Of a DNA stretch of 33,223 nt, positions 25,832 to 33,223 are shown one piece after another; the first letter of the stretch is position 1, and every line of letters starts with the position of its first letter. The notes under the pieces were generated by a model that was given only the letters and a program-made list of their open reading frames with translations, made no database searches and was not told the origin of the DNA. The DNA is from Pseudomonadota bacterium (lineage in GTDB: Bacteria; Desulfobacterota; Desulfobacteria; Desulfobacterales; Desulfobacteraceae). The DNA lies in contig JAHIVS010000003.1 in NCBI GenBank assembly GCA_018816605.1, positions 1-33,223 on the forward strand, given 5' to 3'. A program made the translations under genes and the position numbers.

Positions 25832-26782
25832 TTATTTACCAGCCCCTTTCATATACTTCATCAAATCAGAATCCGTTGAAAGAATCAGAGAACTGTCCGA
25901 AGATAGACTCTTCTTATATACTTCCATTGTCTTCTGAAATGCATAGAATTCCGGATCCACACCATAGGCGTCTGCATAGATACGGGTGGCTTTGGCATCT
26001 GCCTTACCCTTTGTTTCCTGGGCAACGCGATATGCCTCTGATTTTATTTTCTGGAGTTCTTTTTCCTTTCCACCCATTATGTTGCTGGCCTCTCCCTTTC
26101 CTTCTGCACGAAACTTTTCAGCAATCTGATTTCTTTCCGCAATCATCCGGTCGTAAACAGATCTCCTTACGCTGTCGATATAATTGAGCCGTTTGATTTT
26201 CATATCCACCAACTCAATACCAAACTCTTCAAGCTTCTTGCGGGACTGGGCCACAATCAGACGGGTGATTTCATCTCGCCCGAGGTCAACCTGGTACCGG
26301 ACTTTTCTGTTTTTGTTTTCATCATCATCTGCCACATCAAAGGTGTCCATGGGCCGGTCCGTATTCCGAACCGTTTCCACAAGAGGATATGAAGTGACCA
26401 AATTGCGCATGGCAGGATCAATGATATCGTCCAGACGCTTTAAAGCAGAGAATTCATCCTTTACCGACTGAAAGTAGAGAACAGGATCCGAAATCTTCCA
26501 GCGGGCAAAGGTATCCACCCATATATAGGTTTTATCCTTTGTGGGTACCTGGCCGGGATCACTGTCCCATTCCAACAGATTCTTGGGGAAAAAATTGGCC
26601 GTTTGAATAAAGGGCATCTTAAACTTCAGCCCAGGCTCTTTGACAGGCGCCCCCACGATTCGTCCGAACTGGGTAATCACCACCTGTTCGGTCTCATCCA
26701 CTATATAGGCGGCACTAAAAACCAGCACCAGCACAGCGGCAACAACCATTAAAATTGATACTTTTATAGTGTTACTATTCAT
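25832..26782 (-). CDS. hflC: FtsH protease modulator HflC
   Basis: The 316-residue SPFH/prohibitin-family protein has one N-terminal membrane segment (about 8-27). The SPFH core includes EQVVITQFGRIVGAPVKEPGLKFKMPFIQ, and a long helical region ends in KAESEAYRVAQETKGKADAKATRIYA-type sequence. With HflK it forms a large periplasmic cage around FtsH and restrains its proteolysis of membrane proteins. It begins five bases after hflK. Confidence 0.95.
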   Translation of the reverse strand: MNSNTIKVSILMVVAAVLVLVFSAAYIVDETEQVVITQFGRIVGAPVKEPGLKFKMPFIQTANFFPKNLLEWDSDPGQVPTKDKTYIWVDTFARWKISDPVLYFQSVKDEFSALKRLDDIIDPAMRNLVTSYPLVETVRNTDRPMDTFDVADDDENKNRKVRYQVDLGRDEITRLIVAQSRKKLEEFGIELVDMKIKRLNYIDSVRRSVYDRMIAERNQIAEKFRAEGKGEASNIMGGKEKELQKIKSEAYRVAQETKGKADAKATRIYADAYGVDPEFYAFQKTMEVYKKSLSSDSSLILSTDSDLMKYMKGAGK

Positions 26783-26787
26783 ATTTT

Positions 26788-27879
26788 TTATTCACCTTTT
26801 TGAAGTAATTTATCCGAAGAAATCAGCGGCGATCCATTGCCCCCCATATTTAAAAACGGCAATAGATTTTTTTGATCGGAATCAATGATATATTTGGGAC
26901 CCACATTTGGAATGACCTCCAGCATGGCCTCAAGATACATCCGCTTCTTGGTCACATCCTTTGCCTGGGCATAGGCTTCATACACGGCTTTAAACATGGT
27001 TGCATCGCCCTGGGCACGATTGACGCGGTCAATGGCATACCCTTCTGCATCCAGGATCAGGCGCTTTGCCTCCCCCCTTGCAAGGGGAATCGCCTTGTTG
27101 TATTCCTCTCTGGCCTTGTATATGGTCTGCTCTTTTTCCTGGATCGCCTGGTTTACTTCATTAAAGGAAGCCTGAACCGGTTCCGGAACATTTGTCTTTT
27201 TCAATTCGATGTTGACAATGGTGATACCCGCTTCGGAGTTGTCCATTTCTTTTTGGAGCATTTCCTTGGCTGCCAGTGCAATTTCCTCACGACTGGAGAT
27301 TACCTCGTTGATGCTCCTGTCCCCGACTATGGTTCTCATGGTGGCTTCCGACATGTTGCGGATTAAGGATTTAACATTCTTAACATTAAACAGAAAGGCC
27401 CGGGGATCGGACCGTCTGTACTGGACAATCCAGGGGATCACCGCCACATTTAAATCTCCTGTCAGCATCAGGGAAGATTCCTGTCTACTGGTGTCTTCAG
27501 ATGTTCTGTATTTATTGCTGCTGTTGTCTGTATCAAACCCGAACTCTTCTGTTTCAGGCGTTTTAACATTCACCTTGGTTACGCGTTCTATGCCGGATGG
27601 CAATTTAAAATTCAACCCGGGCTGGGCGAGGCGATTATACTTACCAAAGCGCTGGATCACACCCACTTCATTGCGGTCCACCGTAAAAACAACAGAAGAC
27701 CCGAAATAAAGAGCCAGCAGAAGAATACCCACCAGAAAAACACCAGAGGATCGAAACCCTTTAAATCTGTCTATAAGCTCATCCAACTGAGGTGGTCTGG
27801 GCATTCCCGGACCGCCACCGCTCTGTTTTTTCTCGTATTTTTGCTGGTTATCCCTTAGTTTTTCCCAATCCCAATTCAT
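26788..27879 (-). CDS. hflK: FtsH protease modulator HflK
   Basis: The 363-residue protein starts with a Gly/Pro-rich cytoplasmic segment (KQSGGGPGMPRPPQLDELID). One membrane helix follows (about 45-68), then the SPFH domain (VDRNEVGVIQRFGKYNRLAQPGLNFKLP) and a long coiled region (about 240-300). It is the partner of HflC and first gene of the pair. HflKC have no protease active site despite early naming. Confidence 0.95.
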   Translation of the reverse strand: MNWDWEKLRDNQQKYEKKQSGGGPGMPRPPQLDELIDRFKGFRSSGVFLVGILLLALYFGSSVVFTVDRNEVGVIQRFGKYNRLAQPGLNFKLPSGIERVTKVNVKTPETEEFGFDTDNSSNKYRTSEDTSRQESSLMLTGDLNVAVIPWIVQYRRSDPRAFLFNVKNVKSLIRNMSEATMRTIVGDRSINEVISSREEIALAAKEMLQKEMDNSEAGITIVNIELKKTNVPEPVQASFNEVNQAIQEKEQTIYKAREEYNKAIPLARGEAKRLILDAEGYAIDRVNRAQGDATMFKAVYEAYAQAKDVTKKRMYLEAMLEVIPNVGPKYIIDSDQKNLLPFLNMGGNGSPLISSDKLLQKGE

Positions 27880-28053
27880 AAATAAATCCTGTGTAAATGA
27901 TTGTTGATGTTATTTCTCAAAATTTTCCCAGTTAATCGATCTATTTTGAAGGCAAAATATGACCATATTTATAATTATCAACCCCAAAAGGCAATATTTA
28001 TTTGACCATTGCAACGGCGGCATCTTTTCGAAGGACGGTAATTTTAATCATAA

Positions 28054-28087
28054 TTATGGTATATTCCCAAGGCCGGTTATGGTATAT
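28054..28087 (+). promoter_or_regulatory. Direct repeat TTATGGTATAT with extended -10 boxes upstream of dciA
   Basis: TTATGGTATAT occurs at 28054-28064 and 28077-28087, exactly 23 bases apart. Each copy contains TGG followed by TATATT or TATATG, which resembles an extended -10 element. This lies in the 252-bp gap between hflK and dciA, which is otherwise AT-rich and shows no other feature. Confidence 0.45.
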
Positions 28088-28131
28088 GAGAACATGATCA
28101 CATAAAAATCACGGTATCGGGCAGAATTATT

Positions 28132-28452
28132 TTGGACAAAAAAGACAACAACAGCAACCTGATTCATATCAGTGACATCTTGAAATCCGCCCTTGGCAGA
28201 TACAGGCCTGCCAAGGACATGGAGATGACCCAGATCTGGGAAATCTGGGACAATGCCGTCGGCAAACCCATTGCCATGAATGCAAAACCAAACGCCTTTA
28301 AAGACGGGATTCTCACAGTGAATGTCTCAAGTTCCACCTGGATTCACCAGCTTAAATTTCTTGAACGGGAAATGATTGCAACCCTGAACAAACAAATGGA
28401 CAAAGATCTGGTCAAACAGATCCGGTTTAAAATTGGTAAAATCCACAGTTGA
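28132..28452 (+). CDS. DciA-family (DUF721) protein
   Basis: The 106-residue protein matches the DUF721/DciA family, with IHISDILKSALGRYRP near the start and IWEIWDNAVGKPIAMNAKPNAFKDGILTVNVSSSTWIHQLKFL in the core. DciA proteins help load the replicative helicase DnaB in most bacteria that lack DnaC. The start is TTG at 28132 and no clear ribosome site is visible. Its stop overlaps the next start by four bases (TTGA). A replication helper upstream of dnaX fits the neighbourhood. Confidence 0.82.
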   Translation: MDKKDNNSNLIHISDILKSALGRYRPAKDMEMTQIWEIWDNAVGKPIAMNAKPNAFKDGILTVNVSSSTWIHQLKFLEREMIATLNKQMDKDLVKQIRFKIGKIHS

Positions 28453-29153
28453 CACTTTTTTTGAAAAAAATCATAACCCATCAGCCGGAAACAGGATATC
28501 GCTATTCCATGGACCCTGTTGTCCTTGCAGCCCATGTGACGCCTTTTGCGGGATGCAAAATTATTGATATTGGATGCGGAAGCGGTATTATGCCCCTGAT
28601 TCTGGGGTCAAGGTTCGCGGATGTTCAAATTATAGGTATCGAAATCCAGCCCCAGCTGGCCGGGTTTGCAATGCAAAACACAGATGAAAACCATTTGTCC
28701 GGTCGCATCCGAATTTTGAATAAGGATATCCGCATCACCACGGCTTTTGATACCCTGGGGCCTGCCGATATTGTCATTTCCAATCCGCCCTATATAAAAA
28801 AAAACGCAGGACGGCTAAACCCGAATCTCCAGAAAGCAATTGCCAGACACGAACTGGAACTGGAGCTTGCTGATTTTTTTTCAAGTGCCCACAGGCTTCT
28901 GAAACCCGGCGGGCAGATTCTTTTTATCTTCCCAGCAGAACGGTTAACCGATATTTTTCTGGCCATGCAGCCCCTTGATTTTCAATTGAACTGGCTGCGG
29001 TTCATTCACACAAGACAAAAGAACAATGCCGAGCTGGTAATTGTCTCGGGTCTTAAACAGGGCCATGGACCCTGCGTCATTAGGCCTCCCCTGGTTGTAT
29101 ATGATAATGAGAATAATCCGACAAATGAATATGCCGCCATGTTTAAACCTTGA
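28449..29153 (+). CDS. tRNA1(Val) (adenine37-N6)-methyltransferase-like TrmN6
   Basis: The 234-residue Rossmann methyltransferase has the SAM site IIDIGCGSGIMPL (38-50). The N6-adenine motif NPPY (112-115) sits in DIVISNPPYIKK, and the N-terminus YRYSMDPVVLAAHV resembles YfiC/TrmN6. That family methylates A37 of tRNA-Val; the substrate here is inferred from family. The start is TTG overlapping the dciA stop. Its stop codon overlaps the promoter of the following tRNA gene. Confidence 0.85.
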   Translation: MTLFLKKIITHQPETGYRYSMDPVVLAAHVTPFAGCKIIDIGCGSGIMPLILGSRFADVQIIGIEIQPQLAGFAMQNTDENHLSGRIRILNKDIRITTAFDTLGPADIVISNPPYIKKNAGRLNPNLQKAIARHELELELADFFSSAHRLLKPGGQILFIFPAERLTDIFLAMQPLDFQLNWLRFIHTRQKNNAELVIVSGLKQGHGPCVIRPPLVVYDNENNPTNEYAAMFKP

Positions 29154-29178
29154 CATGAAGAGAAAAAGGGTCTATTTT
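29150..29178 (+). promoter_or_regulatory. Predicted promoter of tRNA-Ser (and dnaX)
   Basis: A perfect TTGACA (29150-29155) overlaps the trmN6 stop codon and is followed after 17 bases by TATTTT (29173-29178). The predicted start near 29185 is about 14 bases before the tRNA 5' end, as expected for a tRNA promoter. Confidence 0.7.
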
Positions 29179-29198
29179 GCCTTGAATTAATTGACTGC

Positions 29199-29288
29199 GG
29201 AGAGGTGACCGAGCGGCTGAAGGTGCACGCCTGGAAAGCGTGTGTATCTTAACGGGTACCGGGGGTTCGAATCCCCCCTTCTCCGCCA
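29199..29288 (+). tRNA. tRNA-Ser (anticodon GGA)
   Basis: The 90-base sequence folds as a class II tRNA. The acceptor GGAGAGG pairs with CTTCTCC (one G-U), the discriminator is G, and CCA is encoded. The anticodon stem CACGC/GCGTG holds the loop CTGGAAA with anticodon GGA at 29233-29235, reading UCC/UCU serine codons. A long variable arm follows, then the T arm with GGTTCGAATCC. It ends 21 bases before dnaX. The SRP RNA gene that often sits near this tRNA in other bacteria is absent here. Confidence 0.97.
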
Positions 29289-29309
29289 CACAGCAATTAG
29301 CGGACATCC

Positions 29310-30995
29310 ATGTCATACCAAGTGCTAGCATTAAAATACCGGCCCCAGACATTTGAAGAAGTTGTTGGTCAACCCCATGTAACCTTCACCCTCAAAAATG
29401 CAATCCTCGCAGACCGTGTTGCCCACGCCATTTTATTTACCGGCCCCAGGGGCACAGGGAAAACAACCATTGCCAGAATCCTGGCCAAGGCCATGAATTG
29501 TAAAACAGGCCCCACCCCGACCCCCTGCAACCTGTGTAACACCTGCAAGGATATCATTGAGGGTCATTGTTCGGATGTCTTTGAAATTGACGGTGCATCC
29601 AATAACAGTGTTGATCAGATACGGGACCTTCGGGAAAATGTCACCTATATGCCGGCAACGGCTGCCTACAAAATATATATTATTGACGAAGTCCATATGC
29701 TGTCCACGGCTGCCTTTAATGCGTTGTTAAAAACCCTAGAAGAGCCCCCCGAACATGTAATGTTCATCTTTGCCACCACGGAAGTGCATAAAATACCGGG
29801 CACCATTCTTTCCCGATGCCAGCGTCACGACCTGGGCAGAATTCCCCTTGAACAAATTTCAGATCATTTAAACTGGCTCTGCACCCAGGAGGAGTTTACA
29901 CTCTCAAGGGAGAGCCTGGACCTGATTTCCCTTGAAGCGGACGGCTCAATCAGGGATGCCTTAAGCCTTCTTGACAGAATATTGTCTGCCAGCCCGGACA
30001 AACAGGTTGATCATGACAAAGTGATAGAAAATCTGGGGGTGATGGACCGAACCCTCATGTACGACATTGCAACGGCCGTATTTCAAAAAGACGGGGCACA
30101 ACTGATCCGGATGGTTGAAATTGTGGATGATTCCGGCCTTGATTTGAAAAAATTTTTCTCGGATCTTATTCTTCATTTCAGGAATTTAAGCGTCATCAAA
30201 CTCTGTGGCCCGCAGCATACGGCTATCAATCTTTCCGAGGTTGAAAAAGCAAAGCTCGCCCAGGCCGTCCATGGCCTGTCCCCCACCTATCTGGGGATCC
30301 TGCTGCAATTGCTGTTAAATGAAGAATCTTTGGTCAAATTTTCTTCCCACACCAAAACCGCCGTGGAAATGGTTCTGCTTAAAATGATCCAGATCAGCCC
30401 CGGCGCAGAACTGGACCAGATCATTGACAAACTGGATCTTCTGGCCAGACAAATTAATTCAAAACTAACCGGACCAGCAGATTCTGCACATGGCAAGCCC
30501 GAGGAATGCATCACACCGGCAAAAGCGTCACTAGTGGACATACCCACAGAAACCGGTTCTCCCGTTGTTTCCGCGGAATCAAGTAAATCCTTGGACACCG
30601 CTTGCTTGAAGACAGATGACACCCAGTCTTTTTCTGCCCCGATGGCATCGGCCCCGAAAACCTGGACCGATTTTTTGGGTGAGATCGAAAAAAAACTGCC
30701 GTTTATATTTGCCCTGCTCTCAAGGGGTCAGGTGGACACGTCAGGAAACGATACCATCCAGGTGTGCCTATCCAACTGCACAGCCTTTGACAAGTCCCGG
30801 CTCAAAATAAAAAAAGAAGAACTGATCACCCTTTGTAAAAATTTTCTAGGCAAACCCCTTGAAATCACCATTCTATCCAAGACAGACCCTCCCGGTCTTC
30901 CGGATAAGGAAAAGGCCAAGTTATCGGCCCTAGCCCACAATCATCCGTTTGTTCTCGATGCCCAGCGCATCTTTGACGGTGAAATTATCAATTAA
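29310..30995 (+). CDS. dnaX: DNA polymerase III subunits gamma/tau
   Basis: The 561-residue clamp-loader ATPase has Walker A GPRGTGKTT (45-53), the zinc module C64...C73-x2-C76-x2-C79, Walker B IIDEVHML, and the arginine-finger region ILSRCQRHDL. The C-terminal half (from about 370) is low-complexity and then a tau-like domain. It loads the beta clamp and links polymerase to helicase. An A8 run at 30688-30695 makes an in-frame A-AAA-AAA heptamer; a -1 shift there would end after 31 further codons. The start ATG has only a weak ribosome site. Confidence 0.95.
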   Translation: MSYQVLALKYRPQTFEEVVGQPHVTFTLKNAILADRVAHAILFTGPRGTGKTTIARILAKAMNCKTGPTPTPCNLCNTCKDIIEGHCSDVFEIDGASNNSVDQIRDLRENVTYMPATAAYKIYIIDEVHMLSTAAFNALLKTLEEPPEHVMFIFATTEVHKIPGTILSRCQRHDLGRIPLEQISDHLNWLCTQEEFTLSRESLDLISLEADGSIRDALSLLDRILSASPDKQVDHDKVIENLGVMDRTLMYDIATAVFQKDGAQLIRMVEIVDDSGLDLKKFFSDLILHFRNLSVIKLCGPQHTAINLSEVEKAKLAQAVHGLSPTYLGILLQLLLNEESLVKFSSHTKTAVEMVLLKMIQISPGAELDQIIDKLDLLARQINSKLTGPADSAHGKPEECITPAKASLVDIPTETGSPVVSAESSKSLDTACLKTDDTQSFSAPMASAPKTWTDFLGEIEKKLPFIFALLSRGQVDTSGNDTIQVCLSNCTAFDKSRLKIKKEELITLCKNFLGKPLEITILSKTDPPGLPDKEKAKLSALAHNHPFVLDAQRIFDGEIIN

Positions 30996-31028
30996 AAAAA
31001 AGGTATTCACACAGGAGTTGTAAAAATT

Positions 31029-31337
31029 ATGAACAATATGAACACAATGATGAAACAGGCCCAGAAGCTTCAGAAAAAAATGCTGAAAACCCAGGAAGAA
31101 CTTGCAAAAAAGACGGTGGAAGCCGCTTCCGGAGGAGGCATGGTAAAGGTAATTGCCAATGGCGGCCAGCGGATAGAATCCATTGTCCTTGAAAAAGAAG
31201 TGGTGGATCCGGAAGATATTGAAATGCTCCAAGACCTTGTCATGGCCGCTGTCAATGATGCCTTAAAAAAATCCCAGGAGATGGTTTCCGCTGAAATGGG
31301 CAAGCTCACCGGCGGACTCAATATTCCCGGCCTGTAG
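31029..31337 (+). CDS. YbaB/EbfC nucleoid-associated protein
   Basis: The 102-residue protein has the family layout: a Met/Lys/Gln-rich N-terminal helix ([19 protein letters not shown]), then [23 protein letters not shown] and a C-terminal helix. YbaB/EbfC dimers bind DNA as pincers. It sits between dnaX and recR, the common dnaX-ebfC-recR order, and an AGGAG precedes the start. Confidence 0.95.
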   Translation: MNNMNTMMKQAQKLQKKMLKTQEELAKKTVEAASGGGMVKVIANGGQRIESIVLEKEVVDPEDIEMLQDLVMAAVNDALKKSQEMVSAEMGKLTGGLNIPGL

Positions 31338-31343
31338 GCATCT

Positions 31344-31943
31344 GTGACACATTATCCCGAAGCCATTTTAAAGCTTATCAATTCCCTGTCCACCCTTCCG
31401 GGTATCGGAAAAAAGACAGCCGAAAGGCTGGCCCTTCACATCCTGTATGCTCCGGACCATGAGGCTGCAGCCCTGGCAGGGGATATTATTGAACTCAAAG
31501 CCAGTGTCCGGCTCTGTTCTTCCTGTTTTGCCTTAAGTGACAACTCCCTTTGCCGGATATGCATTGATCCGTTGCGGGATTCTTCAGTGATCTGTGTGGT
31601 TGAGAATCCCACTGACATGGCGGCCGTTGAAAAATCCAACGCATTTTCAGGTCTTTATCACATTTTAGGCGGTGCCTTATCTCCCATTGACGGTATTGGC
31701 CCCAAGGACATCCGGTTGGCAGAATTGTTCAATCGGGCGGATCCCAAAAAGGTAACAGAAATCATTCTTGCCACAAAAACCAATGTAGAGGGAGAATCTA
31801 CGGCTGCCTACATCCAGGATCGCCTAAAATCAAAGGGAATCACCCTCACACGGATTGCATCCGGAATTCCCATGGGGGGGGATTTGCAATATGTAGACCC
31901 CCTGACAATGCAAAAAGCAATGGAAAAACGATATGGATTCTAA
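31344..31943 (+). CDS. recR: Recombination mediator RecR
   Basis: The 199-residue protein has an N-terminal helix-hairpin-helix (LSTLPGIGKKTAERLALHIL), a zinc finger (C58-x2-C61-x8-C70-x2-C73) and a Toprim domain starting VICVVENPTDMAAVE. With RecO/RecF it loads RecA onto gapped DNA. The start is GTG at 31344, six bases after the ebfC stop. Its last 11 bases overlap the next gene. Confidence 0.96.
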   Translation: MTHYPEAILKLINSLSTLPGIGKKTAERLALHILYAPDHEAAALAGDIIELKASVRLCSSCFALSDNSLCRICIDPLRDSSVICVVENPTDMAAVEKSNAFSGLYHILGGALSPIDGIGPKDIRLAELFNRADPKKVTEIILATKTNVEGESTAAYIQDRLKSKGITLTRIASGIPMGGDLQYVDPLTMQKAMEKRYGF

Positions 31944-32355
31944 AGACACCCCGGCCCGGGACATATTTGAATGTCAGCTCTGCGGAGACTGCTGCAAGGG
32001 ATTCGGGGGCACCTTTGTAACAGATCAGGATATCGGCAGGATCTGCTCTTTTATAAAGGCCGACCCCAAAACATTTGTTGCCGATTATTGCGATTATTCA
32101 GGATCAAGGCCCGTATTGACACTGGGCGCCACTGGTTCCTGCATTTTTTTTCATAAGGAAAAGCAATGCACCATCCACCCGGTCAAGCCGTATATGTGCC
32201 GGGCATGGCCTTATCTTAAAACCATCATTAAAAACCCTGAAAACTGGAATGCAATGGCCAATTCATGCCCGGGCATGAAAAAAAATGTCCCGCACAAGGA
32301 TCTTGCGGAAATTGTTGCCCATGAATCTCAAAAGCTGGACCTCTCCCTGGAATAA
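31933..32355 (+). CDS. YkgJ-family Cys-cluster protein
   Basis: The 140-residue protein contains the UPF0153/YkgJ pattern: CQLCGDCCKGFGGTF at 14-28, then GSCIFFHKEKQCTIHPVKPYMCRAWPY and a final NSCPG. The eight or so conserved cysteines probably bind zinc or an Fe-S cluster; no biochemical role is established for this family to my knowledge. It overlaps recR by 11 bases and so is translationally linked to it. Confidence 0.85.
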   Translation: MDSKDTPARDIFECQLCGDCCKGFGGTFVTDQDIGRICSFIKADPKTFVADYCDYSGSRPVLTLGATGSCIFFHKEKQCTIHPVKPYMCRAWPYLKTIIKNPENWNAMANSCPGMKKNVPHKDLAEIVAHESQKLDLSLE

Positions 32356-32389
32356 CCTTCCCGCCCGCAACCACCAAAAGATTCTTCGG

Positions 32390-32435
32390 TTGACTTTGTC
32401 CCTGCACTCTTGATAAATTGTGCGGGTTGCAACCC
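32390..32435 (+). promoter_or_regulatory. Predicted promoter and palindromic operator upstream of the PilB-like gene
   Basis: TTGACT (32390-32395) and TAAATT (32414-32419) are separated by 18 bases. The perfect 12-base palindrome GGGTTGCAACCC (32424-32435) covers the expected transcription start, a position typical of a repressor site. The regulator is unknown. Confidence 0.5.
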
Positions 32436-32498
32436 TTTAAGCAAACAATACCGGAACAGACAAGGCATCAGCAAAAAGGATATCCTGACTTGGGAATC

Positions 32499-33223
32499 AT
32501 GGAAATACAACAGAACAAACCGGGTGAAATTGTCTCTCTTCTACTCAAGGAAGGCCTGCTGACAAAGGAGAAGGCCCTTTATGCCATGCGGGTAAAGTCC
32601 AAGCTTGCCCCGGATAAAACCCTGATCGACACCCTGAAAGATCTGAAATATATCAATGAAAACCAGATCAAGAAAGTCCTGCGGGCCAACCATCTTTCCA
32701 TTCGCATTGGGGATCTTCTGGTTGAATTGGGATATCTGAACCGGGAAAAACTCAATGCCGCACTCAATATCCAGAAAACCCAGAAAGACAAACGAATTGG
32801 ACAGATAATCGTCGAAAACCAATTCATGAATGAAAACGCCTTCATTGACGCCCTTTCCGTTCAGCTTGGATTTCCGTTTATTGACCTTGCCATTGAGGAT
32901 GTGGACAACGCTGTCATTGAAGACATTCCCATCAAATGGTGTATGGCCAATAATTTTTTGCCCGTAAAAAAGGTCAAGGGAAAAATCCTGGTTGCCTTTG
33001 CAGACCCTTTCAGTAAAAACGATATCCAGGGCGCCAGAAAACTATTTGGCAAAAATTTTGTCATGGCCATTGCCGCTCCCAACATGATTGAAAAAAAACT
33101 GGAAAAACTGGGTTCCGGCAGTATCCGGCCCAAATCCGTGGTCGATGAAAACACCGCCATTGGTATTGTGGAAACCATCATCGGAAATGCCATCGACCAG
33201 GGAGCCAGCGATATCCATATTGA
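32499..33223 (+). CDS. PilB/GspE-type assembly ATPase, partial (N-terminal part)
   Basis: The frame runs off the right edge after 241 codons. The visible part is the N-terminal region of a type IV pilus or type II secretion ATPase. It has an MshEN-like domain with RIGDLLVELGYLNREKLNAA and a second copy RIGQIIVENQFMNENAFIDA, then LGFPFIDL, and it reaches GASDIHI, the beginning of the ATPase core. An extra, more degenerate MshEN-like pair precedes them (about 8-65). MshEN domains bind c-di-GMP in characterised members. The Walker motifs lie outside the window, so PilB and GspE cannot be separated. ATG 32499 has GGGAA close upstream. Confidence 0.85.
   Translation, partial: MEIQQNKPGEIVSLLLKEGLLTKEKALYAMRVKSKLAPDKTLIDTLKDLKYINENQIKKVLRANHLSIRIGDLLVELGYLNREKLNAALNIQKTQKDKRIGQIIVENQFMNENAFIDALSVQLGFPFIDLAIEDVDNAVIEDIPIKWCMANNFLPVKKVKGKILVAFADPFSKNDIQGARKLFGKNFVMAIAAPNMIEKKLEKLGSGSIRPKSVVDENTAIGIVETIIGNAIDQGASDIHI

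Noticed and set aside
29288..29310. Search for SRP RNA (ffs) between tRNA-Ser and dnaX
   Set aside because: The gap is only 21 bases, too short for an SRP RNA.

Overview
The window reads as chromosomal core DNA of a Gram-negative bacterium. It carries Tol-Pal, an outer-membrane lipoprotein (Pal), HflKC, a PssA/Psd phospholipid pathway and type IV pilus genes. Gene content, moderate GC and protein flavour (short archaeal-like Psd, lipoprotein-type CpoB, bactofilin, MshEN-type pilus ATPase, bS22-like mini-protein) fit a sulfate-reducing Desulfobacterota, probably Desulfobacteraceae. That placement is inference; no 16S gene is present. Many genes start with TTG. No insertion sequences, prophage genes or CRISPR arrays were seen, and no gene-free gap exceeds about 250 bp.

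Layout. Bases 1-5693 (minus strand): lon, tsaB, psd, pssA, greA, rpoZ and the 5' part of a TtcA-like tRNA thiolase gene. Bases 5905-9908: a prepilin peptidase (+), cheX (-), HU (+), a PilZ protein (+) and exonuclease I (-). Bases 9995-22338 (minus strand, read from the high end): tolQ-tolR-tolA-tolB-pal-cpoB, ruvC-ruvA-ruvB, then a Csd6-like L,D-transpeptidase-fold protein, an unrecognised bitopic membrane protein, a Csd4-like M99 carboxypeptidase and a bactofilin. These are followed by rplM-rpsI with their own promoter and terminator. Bases 22443-25510 (minus strand): an orphan HELVH protein, fmdB, groES and groEL. Next come a 31-codon bS22/COX24-like gene (+) and hflK-hflC (-). Bases 28132-33223 (plus strand): dciA, trmN6, tRNA-Ser(GGA), dnaX, ebfC, recR, a YkgJ-type Cys-cluster protein and the 5' part of a PilB/GspE ATPase.

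The most interesting region is 10943-15048. A bactofilin, a D,L-carboxypeptidase of the Csd4/Pgp1 type (with the unusual Gln-Glu-His zinc site), an L,D-peptidase of the Csd6/Pgp2 type and a coiled-coil membrane protein sit in one tightly spaced run. This is the parts list of the Helicobacter/Campylobacter cell-shape programme, here placed downstream of Tol-Pal and RuvCAB. The membrane protein is a candidate undescribed link between a cytoplasmic bactofilin scaffold and the periplasmic peptidoglycan-trimming enzymes.

Other themes are possible c-di-GMP inputs (a PilZ protein with an intact RxxxR...DxSxxG motif; MshEN motifs in the pilus ATPase), several unexplained inverted repeats in intergenic DNA, and a tiny ribosomal-type gene with an exceptionally long Shine-Dalgarno match.
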